A stretch of DNA of 24,336 nucleotides from a virus. The DNA lies in IMG/VR virus record IMGVR_UViG_3300042567_001852, positions 1 through 24,336 of that record, one strand, 5' to 3'. Position numbers and translations under genes: made by a program. The notes under the pieces were generated by a model. The model searched no databases. It had not been told where the DNA came from and saw nothing but the letters and a program-made list of their open reading frames with translations. Shown in pieces: positions 14,735 through 23,409 of the stretch; the first letter of the stretch is position 1; each line of letters opens with the position of its first letter.

Positions 14735-16218
14735 TGGCACTAAATAGCATTTCATACATAACTGTCGGCTATACCGAAACAGACAACGCAAGCGTTAGAA
14801 AAGGCTATCCAATAAAGCAGCTGTTTAAGCAAACAGTAAACACAAACACTCCAGTTTTCCCTGCTTCCTATACTCCTGTTTCTACTCAAAAATATTGGCT
14901 TCCCTTTCTAAGTGGTGCCCAGCAAGACTTTAACTTTATTGAGTACACGGTGGGTGATGAGTACGGGTGGAACGATGCCGACAACCTCCGAGCACCACAG
15001 ATACCGTACTCAAACCCAAAAACAACAAAATACGACGACTTCGTAACTGGTCATAAGATTGTTTTTGCTAACAATATATACGTAGCAACGCAATACACGT
15101 TTGAGTGGGGTCTTACCAAGTTTAAAAGCAACACGAATCCTTACAAGCAATCACGAATTAAAAAATGGCGTAAATTTAATGACACCGATGATGACTGGTC
15201 TCAATACTGGTATCATCCTCTCCTTAAATTGTTTTTTCTCTTAGACTCCACAGATGCAATAGCGGAACTTCCTAATTTTGACGAAGCCTCACAGTCAAAA
15301 TGGGATAATTTTGTTGGTGATTCAACTGATATGAATCTCGAAAACTTCGACTTAGCTCAAATTAGAGAATTGACATCTGGCGGAACTTCCAATGCGGCTG
15401 CAACGAGCCTGGTTGCTTCGCTGTCTACAAGAAATAACAATTTTGCATCTACTTATATTGTCAATACTGCAGTAAAAGCAAAAAGCGCAACAATTTCTGT
15501 TTTGTCACCTACACAAACTGTAAAAGCATCATCAAAACCTGAATCGCCAAAAATGATTCAACGCAGAGCAATATCTAATTCTACTGAAAAAACGGTCCTA
15601 GATGAGTACGAGTTCAACTTACGTCCCAACAATATCTCATACAGCAATATTGGAATTACATGGACGGAAATTGAACGTTTAAATAATTATGGATTGGTTG
15701 ACTATAAAAACAATAAGCTTATGAAAATTTCATTTGAATTTGTTGTTGAAGCTCATTCAGGAGATAAATCAAGCATTTACGAATCATGCGAAGACAAACT
15801 CGCAAAACTTCAGAGAATGGCAAACACTCCAGAACTTGTAATATTTAGAAATTTTGACTCCCTGTTTAGCGGCAGCACTGCAGTCATAGAAGATAAAAGC
15901 TATAGGGAATGGGCGATTTTTGATATGTCAATCTCTTCTATTCAAAGAACTCCCCTTACCTCCGTATCGGATGGGGGGAGCATAAGTCGCGCTACCGTAA
16001 ATATGACAATTCAAGAAGTGCGTCTCAGCCCTGACAATGTCATTTTTATGCCAAAACTTCGTAAGGTTCCGAACGTACCGAACGCCCCAGGAGGAACTCC
16101 CGACCCAGAACTGTGTACCGAACTAGCAACAGACTCTTCAGAGACAGCTCGCTCGGGCGGAATTAAACTCAGTCCATGTTGGTACAAGAACCGAGGAATG
16201 GCCGTTCCTGCGGAGTAA
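14734..16218 (+). CDS. Tail protein after tape measure, XkdP-like position (function uncertain)
   Basis: 494 aa. The N-terminal ~200 residues are Tyr/Trp/Asn-rich (YWLPFLSGAQQDFNFIEYTV, KWRKFNDTDDDWSQYWYHPL) and were not recognised. Residues ~290-440 have a pattern seen in phage baseplate/hub accessory proteins, FNLRPNNISYSNIGITWTEI followed by KISFEFVVEAHSG and SISRATVNMTIQEV, reminiscent of the XkdP-type protein that sits between tape measure and the gpD-like hub protein in many contractile tails; no LysM domain is seen. A Pro-rich, two-Cys tail ends it (PELCTEL, LSPCWYKNRG). Its start shares bases with the previous stop. The call is from gene order and partial pattern, so the role is moderate confidence; expression as a structural protein is likely. 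Confidence 0.65.
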   Translation: MALNSISYITVGYTETDNASVRKGYPIKQLFKQTVNTNTPVFPASYTPVSTQKYWLPFLSGAQQDFNFIEYTVGDEYGWNDADNLRAPQIPYSNPKTTKYDDFVTGHKIVFANNIYVATQYTFEWGLTKFKSNTNPYKQSRIKKWRKFNDTDDDWSQYWYHPLLKLFFLLDSTDAIAELPNFDEASQSKWDNFVGDSTDMNLENFDLAQIRELTSGGTSNAAATSLVASLSTRNNNFASTYIVNTAVKAKSATISVLSPTQTVKASSKPESPKMIQRRAISNSTEKTVLDEYEFNLRPNNISYSNIGITWTEIERLNNYGLVDYKNNKLMKISFEFVVEAHSGDKSSIYESCEDKLAKLQRMANTPELVIFRNFDSLFSGSTAVIEDKSYREWAIFDMSISSIQRTPLTSVSDGGSISRATVNMTIQEVRLSPDNVIFMPKLRKVPNVPNAPGGTPDPELCTELATDSSETARSGGIKLSPCWYKNRGMAVPAE

Positions 16219-16225
16219 TTAGATT

Positions 16226-17950
16226 ATGGCTAAATTATTTTTACCATCCAGCGTAGATAGTTTCGGAAGACCTGTAGGCAGTTCTGTCAGGTCTAACTTT
16301 CGAGGACCTTTTGAAAGAAAGTTACTCATATCTTCCCTGCCTGACAATTTGGTGTCAGACATTTCTGACAAAGTAACCGCGTTCTCGGTTAGTTACTCAA
16401 TAAGTCAAGCTTCTGAAATATCGTTTGATGTTGTAGATGTTGATTTAGAGATGGCAAGAAATAACTATTTCATACTTGGAAGAGATATAATCTACGAAAC
16501 ACAAACTCTGGGAAGAGTCAACTCGTTTACTGGTGAAGTAAGACAAGTTAGACAGCTCTTCGAGATAGCTCAGGTCACCTCAGCACAAGGGCCGGGCGGA
16601 AGTGCCATATATAGTGTTCAGTGCTATTCAAAAGCTGTTCAGCAAATGAAGAGAGACAAGACTCCAGCAACAATCAAAGGCAATGGCAGTCAATATGTTA
16701 AAAATGCTGCAAAAAAATATGGCCTTGATTTCTACTGCGAAGAATCATCTAAAGCAAAAAATATTACTAAAGCAAAAGGGTCAAAACAGTCGGAATCCGT
16801 TTGGGACGTTTTGGACAGGTTGGCAAAAGATGCAAAATTTGTTTTATTCGAAGTAGATGGGGTTTTAGTATTTGCTTCGGAAACGTTTTTGCTTCACAAA
16901 TGGGGAACAAATATAAGATACATAGACAGAAAAGTAATCGACAAGAAAACCAAGAAAAAGTCTATAAAAAAACTGGCCAGAAGATTCATCCCCCTGCAGT
17001 GGCCAAACAGTGGTCCCCAGTACAACGGAACTTCTGGTTTCTTTCGTCTTATCGAAAGACCTACGATTACAAAGTCCGCAAACGACCCTTACGCCGGAAA
17101 TGGAAGCTGTTTGGTTGAAAGGTTTAACGGCGTACAGATTCGGCCAGGAATGACTGCCTATGTTGGTTATGTTCCCAATTCATCCGGTTACTACTTGGTG
17201 GAATCCGTATCATTCAAAGAAATGACGCCAGACCCTGTTGCTGTTGGTTTCAGAACACTGACTCGTGACGAAGAAAAAGAAGCAATAAGGCTCTTGCCTT
17301 TAGGTCAGACGTATCAACAAACATTTACGAGGAATGCTCCTTTACGAACAACAAAAGAAGCAGCTCGTAACGAGCTAGGAAAGCCAATAGTAAACCCCTC
17401 CAAGGATAAAAGAATTACTGGGAACAATTTTCCGACACAAGAGGACCCACTTCGTTATCCAGACATGGAGTACGCAAACATTTCCCGCACGTATGCATCT
17501 ACTTATGGAAAAATACCTAAGAGCACGAACAACAGAAACTCAGTAATACTAACCGGGAACATAGACCTATGGAATAGGCCTATTGTTCTTTCCGTAAGCA
17601 ACGGAAAAACGGTCGGATATCACACTCTTTTTAGCGTTGAATACGTTTATGCAGAGGGTTCTTCCTTTAAGGCAGCAGTTCTACCAACCGTATTCACAGA
17701 AGACGGCGTAGCTGTAATAAAGACATATGACGAAGTTGTAGCAAAATATTTAGCCGATGGCGGATACTCTGGGTCAGCTAAATATTTAGCCATCATTGAA
17801 GGCGGGTCTCGACAAGACGCAGTACTTAATGGGCGAGATTATGGCCTGCTTCTATCTATACAGCAGTCTGGCGTGATTGAAGAACGTTTCCCTGGCATTA
17901 GTTTTAAGAACTTTGTCAATACTCCAGGGGGTGTAGATAGTGAATGGTAA
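16226..17950 (+). CDS. Baseplate hub protein (gpD/gp27-like, XkdQ-type)
   Basis: 574 aa, expected to form the trimeric hub that joins the tail tube to the spike. The first domain (residues ~25-130) has strands FSVSYSISQASEISFDVVDVD and the sequence IIYETQTLGR then VRQLFEIAQVTSAQG; the following helix, GNGSQYVKNAAKKYGLDFYCE, and the conserved SVWDVLDRLAKDAKFVLFEVDGVLVF are characteristic of the gpD-like hub family (late control gene D / XkdQ). The second half includes FRLIERPTITKS and RPGMTAYVGYVP, matching a barrel domain of the same family. It lies two genes after the tape measure and directly before the OB-fold protein, the typical order. The spacing to the previous gene is 7 nt; the start has no clear Shine-Dalgarno. 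Confidence 0.78.
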   Translation: MAKLFLPSSVDSFGRPVGSSVRSNFRGPFERKLLISSLPDNLVSDISDKVTAFSVSYSISQASEISFDVVDVDLEMARNNYFILGRDIIYETQTLGRVNSFTGEVRQVRQLFEIAQVTSAQGPGGSAIYSVQCYSKAVQQMKRDKTPATIKGNGSQYVKNAAKKYGLDFYCEESSKAKNITKAKGSKQSESVWDVLDRLAKDAKFVLFEVDGVLVFASETFLLHKWGTNIRYIDRKVIDKKTKKKSIKKLARRFIPLQWPNSGPQYNGTSGFFRLIERPTITKSANDPYAGNGSCLVERFNGVQIRPGMTAYVGYVPNSSGYYLVESVSFKEMTPDPVAVGFRTLTRDEEKEAIRLLPLGQTYQQTFTRNAPLRTTKEAARNELGKPIVNPSKDKRITGNNFPTQEDPLRYPDMEYANISRTYASTYGKIPKSTNNRNSVILTGNIDLWNRPIVLSVSNGKTVGYHTLFSVEYVYAEGSSFKAAVLPTVFTEDGVAVIKTYDEVVAKYLADGGYSGSAKYLAIIEGGSRQDAVLNGRDYGLLLSIQQSGVIEERFPGISFKNFVNTPGGVDSEW

Positions 17951-17992
17951 TACACGATTTTTAATTAAACTTGGCATAGTAAGGTAACGGCC

Positions 17993-18892
17993 ATGGCAGA
18001 AATTATTGACAGAGTAAAATCGTCATCCCATCCGCTTGCCCCAGGTCGAATCTATTCAGGCTTGATAAAAATGGTTGATTCGCGCGGTGCCGTAACTGTA
18101 TATATCCAAGAACTGGCGTCTTCTTACGAAAAAGTCGTCCCTCTTAACACAAACAGTAACTCGATTCTGGCTGTTGGAGACGTGGTTAAATGCACGTTTT
18201 CTAACGAGTTCTTCACCGAACTTATCGTTTTAGGCTTGGCAAACATTAAAGAAGCGGCGCAAGCAGGGGTGGCCATATCCGATACTGCTCCTTCAACTCC
18301 ATCCTCAGGAGATTTATGGTTCGACTCAAGTACGAGTACGACTTTTATTTACTACGACTCGTCATGGATTGAAATTGGACCACAACCACTAAGTATTGTT
18401 GGACCGAGTGGGCCATCCGGTCCTGCCGGTGGACCAACTGGACCTACGGGCGTCTCTGGTGTTAGTGGTGTCTCTGGAGTCAGTGGCGTTATAGGCGCTA
18501 CTGGACCTACTGGACCTACCGGTTCAACAGGACCTACTGGACCCACTGGCGTCGGCGCAACTGGTGCAACTGGTGCAACTGGTGCAACTGGAGACTGGTC
18601 AACGGCACAAGAAGTTGTTTTATTTACGACTGGAAACCTAACTTCATCCAGCGTAGGTAAATTACTTTACAATACAGCCGCATGCACCCTTACTGTAAAC
18701 AGTTCTACTGGATTCTCAGTCGGTCAACGAGTAGACCTTGCCCGTTTAAGTAGCGCCACCTTCACTGTTGCTCAAGGTTCTGGAGCGACGGTTAACGGAA
18801 CGCCTGCCCTTACTCTTCGGGCGCAGTACTCAGCCGCTTCTATTATTTGCACAGCCAGCAACGTTTATCTCGTTGTAGGGGACCTTGGTTAA
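17993..18892 (+). CDS. Baseplate OB-fold protein with collagen-like repeats
   Basis: 299 aa. Residues ~10-90 form a gpV/gp5-type OB-fold-like domain ([40 protein letters not shown]). A linker with [18 protein letters not shown], a motif used as a joint in phage fibres, leads to a collagen-like run at residues 137-199: about 20 Gly-X-Y triplets (GPT, GVS, GAT types) with two breaks. The C-terminal ~95 residues are a beta-rich domain ending in [11 protein letters not shown], of the kind that ends many phage fibres. The OB-fold suggests a place at the tail tip; the rest suggests a trimeric fibre or spike extension instead of the usual metal-tipped beta-helix. The gene is preceded by AAGG at a suitable distance and ends in a TAATG overlap. 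Confidence 0.75.
   Translation: MAEIIDRVKSSSHPLAPGRIYSGLIKMVDSRGAVTVYIQELASSYEKVVPLNTNSNSILAVGDVVKCTFSNEFFTELIVLGLANIKEAAQAGVAISDTAPSTPSSGDLWFDSSTSTTFIYYDSSWIEIGPQPLSIVGPSGPSGPAGGPTGPTGVSGVSGVSGVSGVIGATGPTGPTGSTGPTGPTGVGATGATGATGATGDWSTAQEVVLFTTGNLTSSSVGKLLYNTAACTLTVNSSTGFSVGQRVDLARLSSATFTVAQGSGATVNGTPALTLRAQYSAASIICTASNVYLVVGDLG
18554..18589 (+). repeat. Tandem 9-bp repeat in the collagen-like region
   Basis: Four consecutive copies of GGYGCAACT (the first with C, the other three identical) encode Gly-Ala-Thr triplets at the end of the collagen-like run. Such perfect DNA repeats can gain or lose units by slippage and so change the length of the stalk. Confidence 0.85.
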
Positions 18893-20001
18893 TGCCGTCA
18901 ACTATTGGCATTGTTTCTTCTGGCGCAGTAATAATTGCCCCTGCTTGGACTGACAATACCATCAGTTCAACAATGAATTTAACAATTGCTTATTCTGATG
19001 CAGTAACTGCGTCTGGCACCCCTCCACCAACATACTCGGTAACGTCTGGGTCTTTGCCGGCAGGCATTTCTCTTAACTCATCTACGGGTGCGTTAACAGG
19101 CACACCAACCTCTCCTTCTTCTTATTCTTTTACAATAACTGCAACGAATGCTGGTGGTTCAGTAAGTCAAGCCTTCTCAATAACAGTCGGCACTGGCATA
19201 ACTGGAGGAAGTTCATTTATTGACAGCGGCGGTAGGCGCTACCATTTCATGACAGCAAACGGGAACTTAACGAGTGTTCGTAGTTCAGCCACTTCGGTCA
19301 ATGTGCGCGTACATGCAGGGGGAGGGGCTGGGGGCTCCTCCGTTGGTGGCGGGGGTGGTGCCGGTGGATTGACAGCCGTTGACCAAACCCTTCCCGCTAG
19401 TGGTTCTCTTGTTGCGACAATAGGGGGAGGCGGAGCGCGTCAGACTTCTTACTTTGGCGGTCAAGGAGCAAACGGAGTAAATACTGTTGCAACCGTAAAT
19501 GGTGGCACCTACACGGCAACAGGAGGCGGAGGCGGGGGCTATTATAATGCCAATGCTCCTACCACTGGCTCTTCTGGTGGTTCAGGTGGCGGTGGGTCTA
19601 GTGGTGTTAACTTGAATAACTTTTCGGCGGGAGGCTCGGCAACGCAAGGCAACGCTGGCGGCAGTGGTGCAAATCAAACAAACGGCTATTATCTTGCTGG
19701 TGGTGGCGGTGGGTTTATTGGAGCAGGAGGAAACGCGGTTTCTGGCGTGAATAGTGGAAACGGTGGCGCAGGAGTTTCTTTTTTGAGTACCTTTTATTGC
19801 GGTGGAGGAGGAGGCGGTGGCGACAACATTGCTGGAACCGGGGGAAGTGGCGTTGGCGGAAACGGAACTACCGGGAATACAACCGGGGTAAGTGCTGCTG
19901 CGAACACAGCAAGTGGTGGTGGTGGATGCAGGAATGCGTCAGGCGGAGTTGCTTCCGGCGCTGGAGGAAGCGGAATAGTGATTGTGAGTTACGCAATATA
20001 A
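18892..20001 (+). CDS. Glycine-rich adhesin-like protein with Ig-like domain
   Basis: 369 aa from the ATG at 18892 that shares its first base with the previous stop; an ATG 45 nt upstream in the same frame is inside the preceding gene and was not used. Residues ~15-105 look like a bacterial Ig-like (He_PIG type) domain: PPPTYSVTSGSLPAGISLN, STGALTGTPTSPSSYSFTI, ATNAGGSVSQAF. Residues ~115-150 (FIDSGGRRYHFMTANGNLT) lead into a long glycine-rich domain to the end (~141-365) with repeated GGGGGAGG, GGGSSG and YCGGGGGGGDN loops, the class often found at the tips of phage fibres, where such loops can pack as polyglycine-II helices and bear host-binding loops. It is likely a receptor-binding part of the baseplate; its target is unknown. 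Confidence 0.75.
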   Translation: MPSTIGIVSSGAVIIAPAWTDNTISSTMNLTIAYSDAVTASGTPPPTYSVTSGSLPAGISLNSSTGALTGTPTSPSSYSFTITATNAGGSVSQAFSITVGTGITGGSSFIDSGGRRYHFMTANGNLTSVRSSATSVNVRVHAGGGAGGSSVGGGGGAGGLTAVDQTLPASGSLVATIGGGGARQTSYFGGQGANGVNTVATVNGGTYTATGGGGGGYYNANAPTTGSSGGSGGGGSSGVNLNNFSAGGSATQGNAGGSGANQTNGYYLAGGGGGFIGAGGNAVSGVNSGNGGAGVSFLSTFYCGGGGGGGDNIAGTGGSGVGGNGTTGNTTGVSAAANTASGGGGCRNASGGVASGAGGSGIVIVSYAI

Positions 20002-20360
20002 TGGCACACTGGGCAGAAATAGATGAAAACAATATAGTTCTACGCGTAACCGTAGGTGACAACAATGACCCCGACGAAGGTTACCAGTGGTTGATGGACA
20101 ACCTTGGGGGAACATGGGTGCAAACTTCGTACAACAACAACTTCCGTAAACAGTTTGCGGGCATCGGATTTACGTATGACGAAGTGAGTGATGTTTTCAT
20201 ATCCCCTTCTCCGTTCCCTTCATGGTTACTAAGTGAATCATTTGACTGGGAGCCACCATTTCCCAGACCAGATGACGACAATTTCTATTTGTGGGATGAA
20301 GAAACATTGTCTTGGGTTAATCCTGTAGAAGCGCAACAAAGCCATGATGGTATGGGATAA
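20001..20360 (+). CDS. Small conserved fibre-associated protein (MAHWAEID family)
   Basis: 119 aa, starting at ATG 20001 that overlaps the stop of the glycine-rich gene (TAATG). The order MAHWAEIDENNIVLRVTVGD, then TWVQTSYNNNFRKQFAGIGFTYD and FPSWLLSE, ending in LWDEETLSWVNP, is a pattern I recognise from small hypothetical proteins encoded beside tail fibre genes in marine and freshwater phages. It is rich in Trp, Phe, Asn and Asp, suggesting a soluble beta fold. It may be a fibre chaperone or a minor tip subunit; no function is established. Translational coupling with the glycine-rich gene supports a joint role. A longer frame extending upstream into the glycine-rich gene is composed of Arg/Trp-rich antisense-like residues and was rejected. 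Confidence 0.75.
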   Translation: MAHWAEIDENNIVLRVTVGDNNDPDEGYQWLMDNLGGTWVQTSYNNNFRKQFAGIGFTYDEVSDVFISPSPFPSWLLSESFDWEPPFPRPDDDNFYLWDEETLSWVNPVEAQQSHDGMG

Positions 20361-20367
20361 TTGAAAA

Positions 20368-20670
20368 ATGGATTCTCTCGCTTTTCCAATAAAATTTGAC
20401 AGTACTGGTATCAAAAAACACCAGGACGGAACAACTGACTACTACTCTCAGTTGCTGTCTATTTGCATGCTCACAGAGCCAGGAACCCACCCGATGACCC
20501 CTGGGTTCGGAGCTTTTGACCCTGTTTTTCAAGAGATAGACAAAAACGTGTTTATTCTTAACGCTGCTCAGTTCGTCCCAGAAATTACGATTACAGCTAT
20601 GGATACAACAGGCGTCGAACAGTCCTCTGGGTTGGCCAAAATTTCAGTAGCTTTTGAAATAGCGGATTAA
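20368..20670 (+). CDS. Baseplate wedge protein, gp25/gpW-like
   Basis: 100 aa. Members of this lysozyme-like but non-enzymatic family connect sheath and baseplate and help start sheath assembly. The sequence shows the expected pattern: hydrophobic FPIKFDSTG start, a helix with SQLLSICMLTEPGTHPMTPGFG (close to the family's LLxTxPGERxxxPxxG), then FQEIDKNVFILNAAQF and strands EITITAMDT and KISVAFEIAD. The loop is E-P-G-T-H-P-M instead of the usual PGERVMRP. Its place directly before the J-like gene is the canonical gp25-gpJ order. The start is 7 nt after the previous stop. Confidence 0.82.
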   Translation: MDSLAFPIKFDSTGIKKHQDGTTDYYSQLLSICMLTEPGTHPMTPGFGAFDPVFQEIDKNVFILNAAQFVPEITITAMDTTGVEQSSGLAKISVAFEIAD

Positions 20671-20680
20671 AGGACAGAAC

Positions 20681-22156
20681 ATGCCAGCAGATTTTAGTGA
20701 ATACGTAGACCTATCAATATTTGACAAGGAACCTGGAGATATCTATAGAGACTCCATAGAGCTTGCTCGTCTTTCCTTGCCTGACTTCAATCTACGTCCG
20801 GGAACTCCTGAAGACGCGATGTTTCAGGCTGCTGCATACGTCAGTGCGCTAAACATAAACGCAATCAACAGACTACCAGACAGGCTCATGGCGGGCATTG
20901 TTCAAATTCTCGGCTACCAGCGTCAAGAAGCCATTCCCGCAGAAGTAGACGTTGAGGTAACCATAGGTTCTTACGAAGGTGGAAACATTCCTGCTGGAAC
21001 CGTATTTGTTTACGATTCTACGTTTGAAGACGAATCTGAACAGTACGCATTTCAGACAATATCTGCCACAACGGTTCCTGCAGTTGCAGAGGGCGTAACC
21101 ACCTATCCGTCGGCAGTAGTAACGGTCCGTTCACTAGAACCCGGAATTATTCCTCCATTAGTGGCAGGAATAGAATTAAGCATAATATCTTCTGGAACAA
21201 ACATTATTGCAGCCGAGATTGCAACTACAGCAAACTTTGCAAATGGTTTAAATGACGACACCGATGCAGACTATCTATCAAAAGCTTCTACGTATCTTCG
21301 TTCACTCAGTTCAGTCCTGGTAACCCCTTCTCAAGTTGACGCCTACCTACTAACAAACTACCCAGCTATTGTATCTAGGGCAAAAACACTGGACTTAACC
21401 TACGGGGATGACAGCACCGATGCAGACAAAAATCAAAACCTGACGGTATATCGTCCGGCTGGAGTAATTAAAACTTTTGCAGATGGAACTCTTGCAACGA
21501 TAGAAACAGAAGCACCTCATCTTTACGTAGTTGGCGATGTTGTCGACTTAGATGTGTTTAACTCATCAGTAAGTGCAACTTTTAATGGCGAATACACAAT
21601 TACTGGTAGAAGCGACACGACTTTTAGTTTTGCAAAAATAGCAAACTCGGCAAGCACTGTAGTTACAGGTTCAGCATATGCTGGTCAAGATGTGACTGGT
21701 TACGTAGCCGTTGTTGCATACGGAAACGGTAGTGAACTAAGCGATATTGAAAAAGGAAACTTAGCTACCGCTCTAAGGGAAAGGTCTATAGGTGGATTGG
21801 TTTTAGACGTTATTGACCCAGCATTCGCAACACTAGAAATTACTGGCTCGATAAAACTTAACGAAGAATACGAGCAAGCAGCCCTCATAGAAACGATAGA
21901 GGACATTATTGTAGACTATTTAAGTCCACAGTCTTTTTCTTTAAGTTCAGATAGAATAAGACAAACTCAAGTAATTGCCTTGATTAGCAATATTCCTGGC
22001 GTTGTTTACGTTGAGTCCTTAACCCTGACCCCGACTGGCACTCAGTGGCTTCCAAAGTATGGAACGGACCTTTTGTTTAGATACAAAAACGCTCTTCCTC
22101 TTTTGTCTCTTGATGATATTGATATTACATATGCGTCAATCAACGTTGGAACGTAG
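20681..22156 (+). CDS. Baseplate J-like protein
   Basis: 491-aa wedge protein of the BaseplateJ / gp47 family. The N-terminal half has a helical start (LSLPDFNLRPGTPEDAMFQA, then YVSALNINAINRLPDRL), followed by VEVTIGSYEGGNIPAGTVFVYDS and the DTDADYLSKASTYLRSLSSVLVTPSQVDAYL segment typical of this family. The C-terminal part resumes with YVAVVAYGNGSELSDIEK, then ALRERSIGGLVLDVIDPAF and IPGVVYVESLTLTP. Between them, residues ~261-337 form an extra beta domain (GVIKTFADGTLATIETEAPH, VGDVVDLDVF, FNGEYTITGRSDTTFSF), see findings. Good ribosome-binding site AAAGGA precedes it; only 2 nt separate it from the next gene. Confidence 0.9.
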   Translation: MPADFSEYVDLSIFDKEPGDIYRDSIELARLSLPDFNLRPGTPEDAMFQAAAYVSALNINAINRLPDRLMAGIVQILGYQRQEAIPAEVDVEVTIGSYEGGNIPAGTVFVYDSTFEDESEQYAFQTISATTVPAVAEGVTTYPSAVVTVRSLEPGIIPPLVAGIELSIISSGTNIIAAEIATTANFANGLNDDTDADYLSKASTYLRSLSSVLVTPSQVDAYLLTNYPAIVSRAKTLDLTYGDDSTDADKNQNLTVYRPAGVIKTFADGTLATIETEAPHLYVVGDVVDLDVFNSSVSATFNGEYTITGRSDTTFSFAKIANSASTVVTGSAYAGQDVTGYVAVVAYGNGSELSDIEKGNLATALRERSIGGLVLDVIDPAFATLEITGSIKLNEEYEQAALIETIEDIIVDYLSPQSFSLSSDRIRQTQVIALISNIPGVVYVESLTLTPTGTQWLPKYGTDLLFRYKNALPLLSLDDIDITYASINVGT

Positions 22157-22158
22157 CA

Positions 22159-23370
22159 ATGGCCAGCACTTTTAATCTTTTACCAGACAACAACGCACTA
22201 TTGGTATTCTCCTCACAGCAGGGTGAGTACGTAGGTATATCTTCTCTTTCTTACGACTGGACCGCGTCAAACGCAACTCTTTTTATAACAAGCTCAGAAG
22301 CGGTTGTCAATACTAGATACGTTATGCAGTTGGCACCGAGTACTTCGAACGACGTTGTTTTAACTTTAAATAACATTCCTCTTACTCTTTCAGACAATGG
22401 ACGAGCCATCTCGGCAAATATAAAAATGAAGGCCAACTCCCCGATTAGTATCTCTTCTCTTCTTTATATAGATTCTGCTTCTGCTTCATACGACCCTAAC
22501 GTTCAGTCCATAAATAGTGGTAAATATTCAGCAATTCATACAAATCAGGCTTCTGTTCCTGACGACGGAAATGCGCACACTGCAACAATGAAGTTTACGA
22601 TTTCAGGCCAGGGTAGCGCAAACATTTATGCAACACTTCCTCACCTCATACATGAGTTAGGTTTTTATAAAAATCGTTTTGTTGGCCGAGCAAGAACGTT
22701 CTTGCCGGATTTTTACTTTGAAGTTGACTCTTCTCAGTTATATCCATCTTTTCCTTTTTTCAGACTTTTAGACATCCTTACCTCGGCAGCTGGGGAAACG
22801 TTAGATGAGCACGACAGGATGTACGGGGTTGAACAACAACAACTTCAATCTCCTTCACAGGTAGCTGAATATTGGGCGTCTAGTTCGCTTGTCTCGACTC
22901 GCTCTGTGCGCACCGACTACATACCGTGGCTGTCTCAGTTTAATGGTTCGTTAATAAAACAAAATATTTCAAAAACTGACGGAACACTGTTTTTTGACAA
23001 TCCCAGAATCAAAAGAGATTTTCTTGAATGGCAATTAAGTACTTCGCATTACGGAGCGGCTGCAGGAAGCAGGAATGCCATTCTAGAAGCAGCGCGACAG
23101 GTTCTGATAAAGACAAAAGACGGAAACCCTAGCACTTTGTCGGTAGCAGTATTGCCGAGATATCTAGGCGACCCCTTTGCAATCCGAGTTGCAACCCTTG
23201 CCAACGAGACGCCGGACGCCGAAGAAGGAGAAGTCAGCTCGCTGGTGACCCAATCGGTTAACTGGGCAAAACCAATGGGCTATTCAATAACTGTGCAAAC
23301 GTTTGACGAATTTTTCTTTTCGTTTGACGACCCAACGTTGGGTGCACTAGACAATTTCAGGTTTGGTTAA
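22159..23370 (+). CDS. Baseplate/tail protein (tail protein I-like)
   Basis: 403 aa. Residues ~1-165 are a beta-rich domain (LLVFSSQQGEYV, TLNNIPLTLSDNGRAIS, KFTISGQGSANIY). The section from ~165 on contains FVGRARTFLPDFYFEVDSSQLYPSFPFFRLLDIL and AGETLDEHDRMYG, the pattern of P2 gpI-like proteins that follow the J protein and link baseplate to fibres, then HYGAAAGSRNAILEAARQVL. The N-terminal domain is additional to standard P2 I proteins. The gene starts 2 nt after the J-like stop and is followed by the fibre gene, consistent with a linker role. The call is moderate on sequence pattern, stronger with gene order. Confidence 0.72.
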   Translation: MASTFNLLPDNNALLVFSSQQGEYVGISSLSYDWTASNATLFITSSEAVVNTRYVMQLAPSTSNDVVLTLNNIPLTLSDNGRAISANIKMKANSPISISSLLYIDSASASYDPNVQSINSGKYSAIHTNQASVPDDGNAHTATMKFTISGQGSANIYATLPHLIHELGFYKNRFVGRARTFLPDFYFEVDSSQLYPSFPFFRLLDILTSAAGETLDEHDRMYGVEQQQLQSPSQVAEYWASSSLVSTRSVRTDYIPWLSQFNGSLIKQNISKTDGTLFFDNPRIKRDFLEWQLSTSHYGAAAGSRNAILEAARQVLIKTKDGNPSTLSVAVLPRYLGDPFAIRVATLANETPDAEEGEVSSLVTQSVNWAKPMGYSITVQTFDEFFFSFDDPTLGALDNFRFG

Positions 23371-23409
23371 AATGATACACTCATCTATGAGCAATTTAGG
23401 AGAAAAATA

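Noticed and set aside
18352-18546. Pro-Val-Gly-rich minus-strand frame
   Set aside because: It is the reverse reading of the collagen-like repeat region, where GGX codons give Pro-rich antisense.
18401-18600. CRISPR array or satellite repeats
   Set aside because: Repeats are 9 bp, have no spacers and encode Gly-X-Y triplets.
18847-18891. Longer form of the glycine-rich protein starting at ATG 18847
   Set aside because: This start lies within the preceding gene; the TAATG coupled start at 18892 fits the operon style (also used at 14734 and 20001).
19797-20000. N-terminal extension of the 119-aa protein into the glycine-rich gene
   Set aside because: The extension is Arg/Trp-rich out-of-frame reading of GGX codons; MAHWAEID at 20001 is the recognised N-terminus.
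23380-23391. CTCATCTATGAG palindrome before the fibre gene
   Set aside because: Five-bp stem with a 2-nt loop cannot form a stable hairpin; no T-run, so no terminator.
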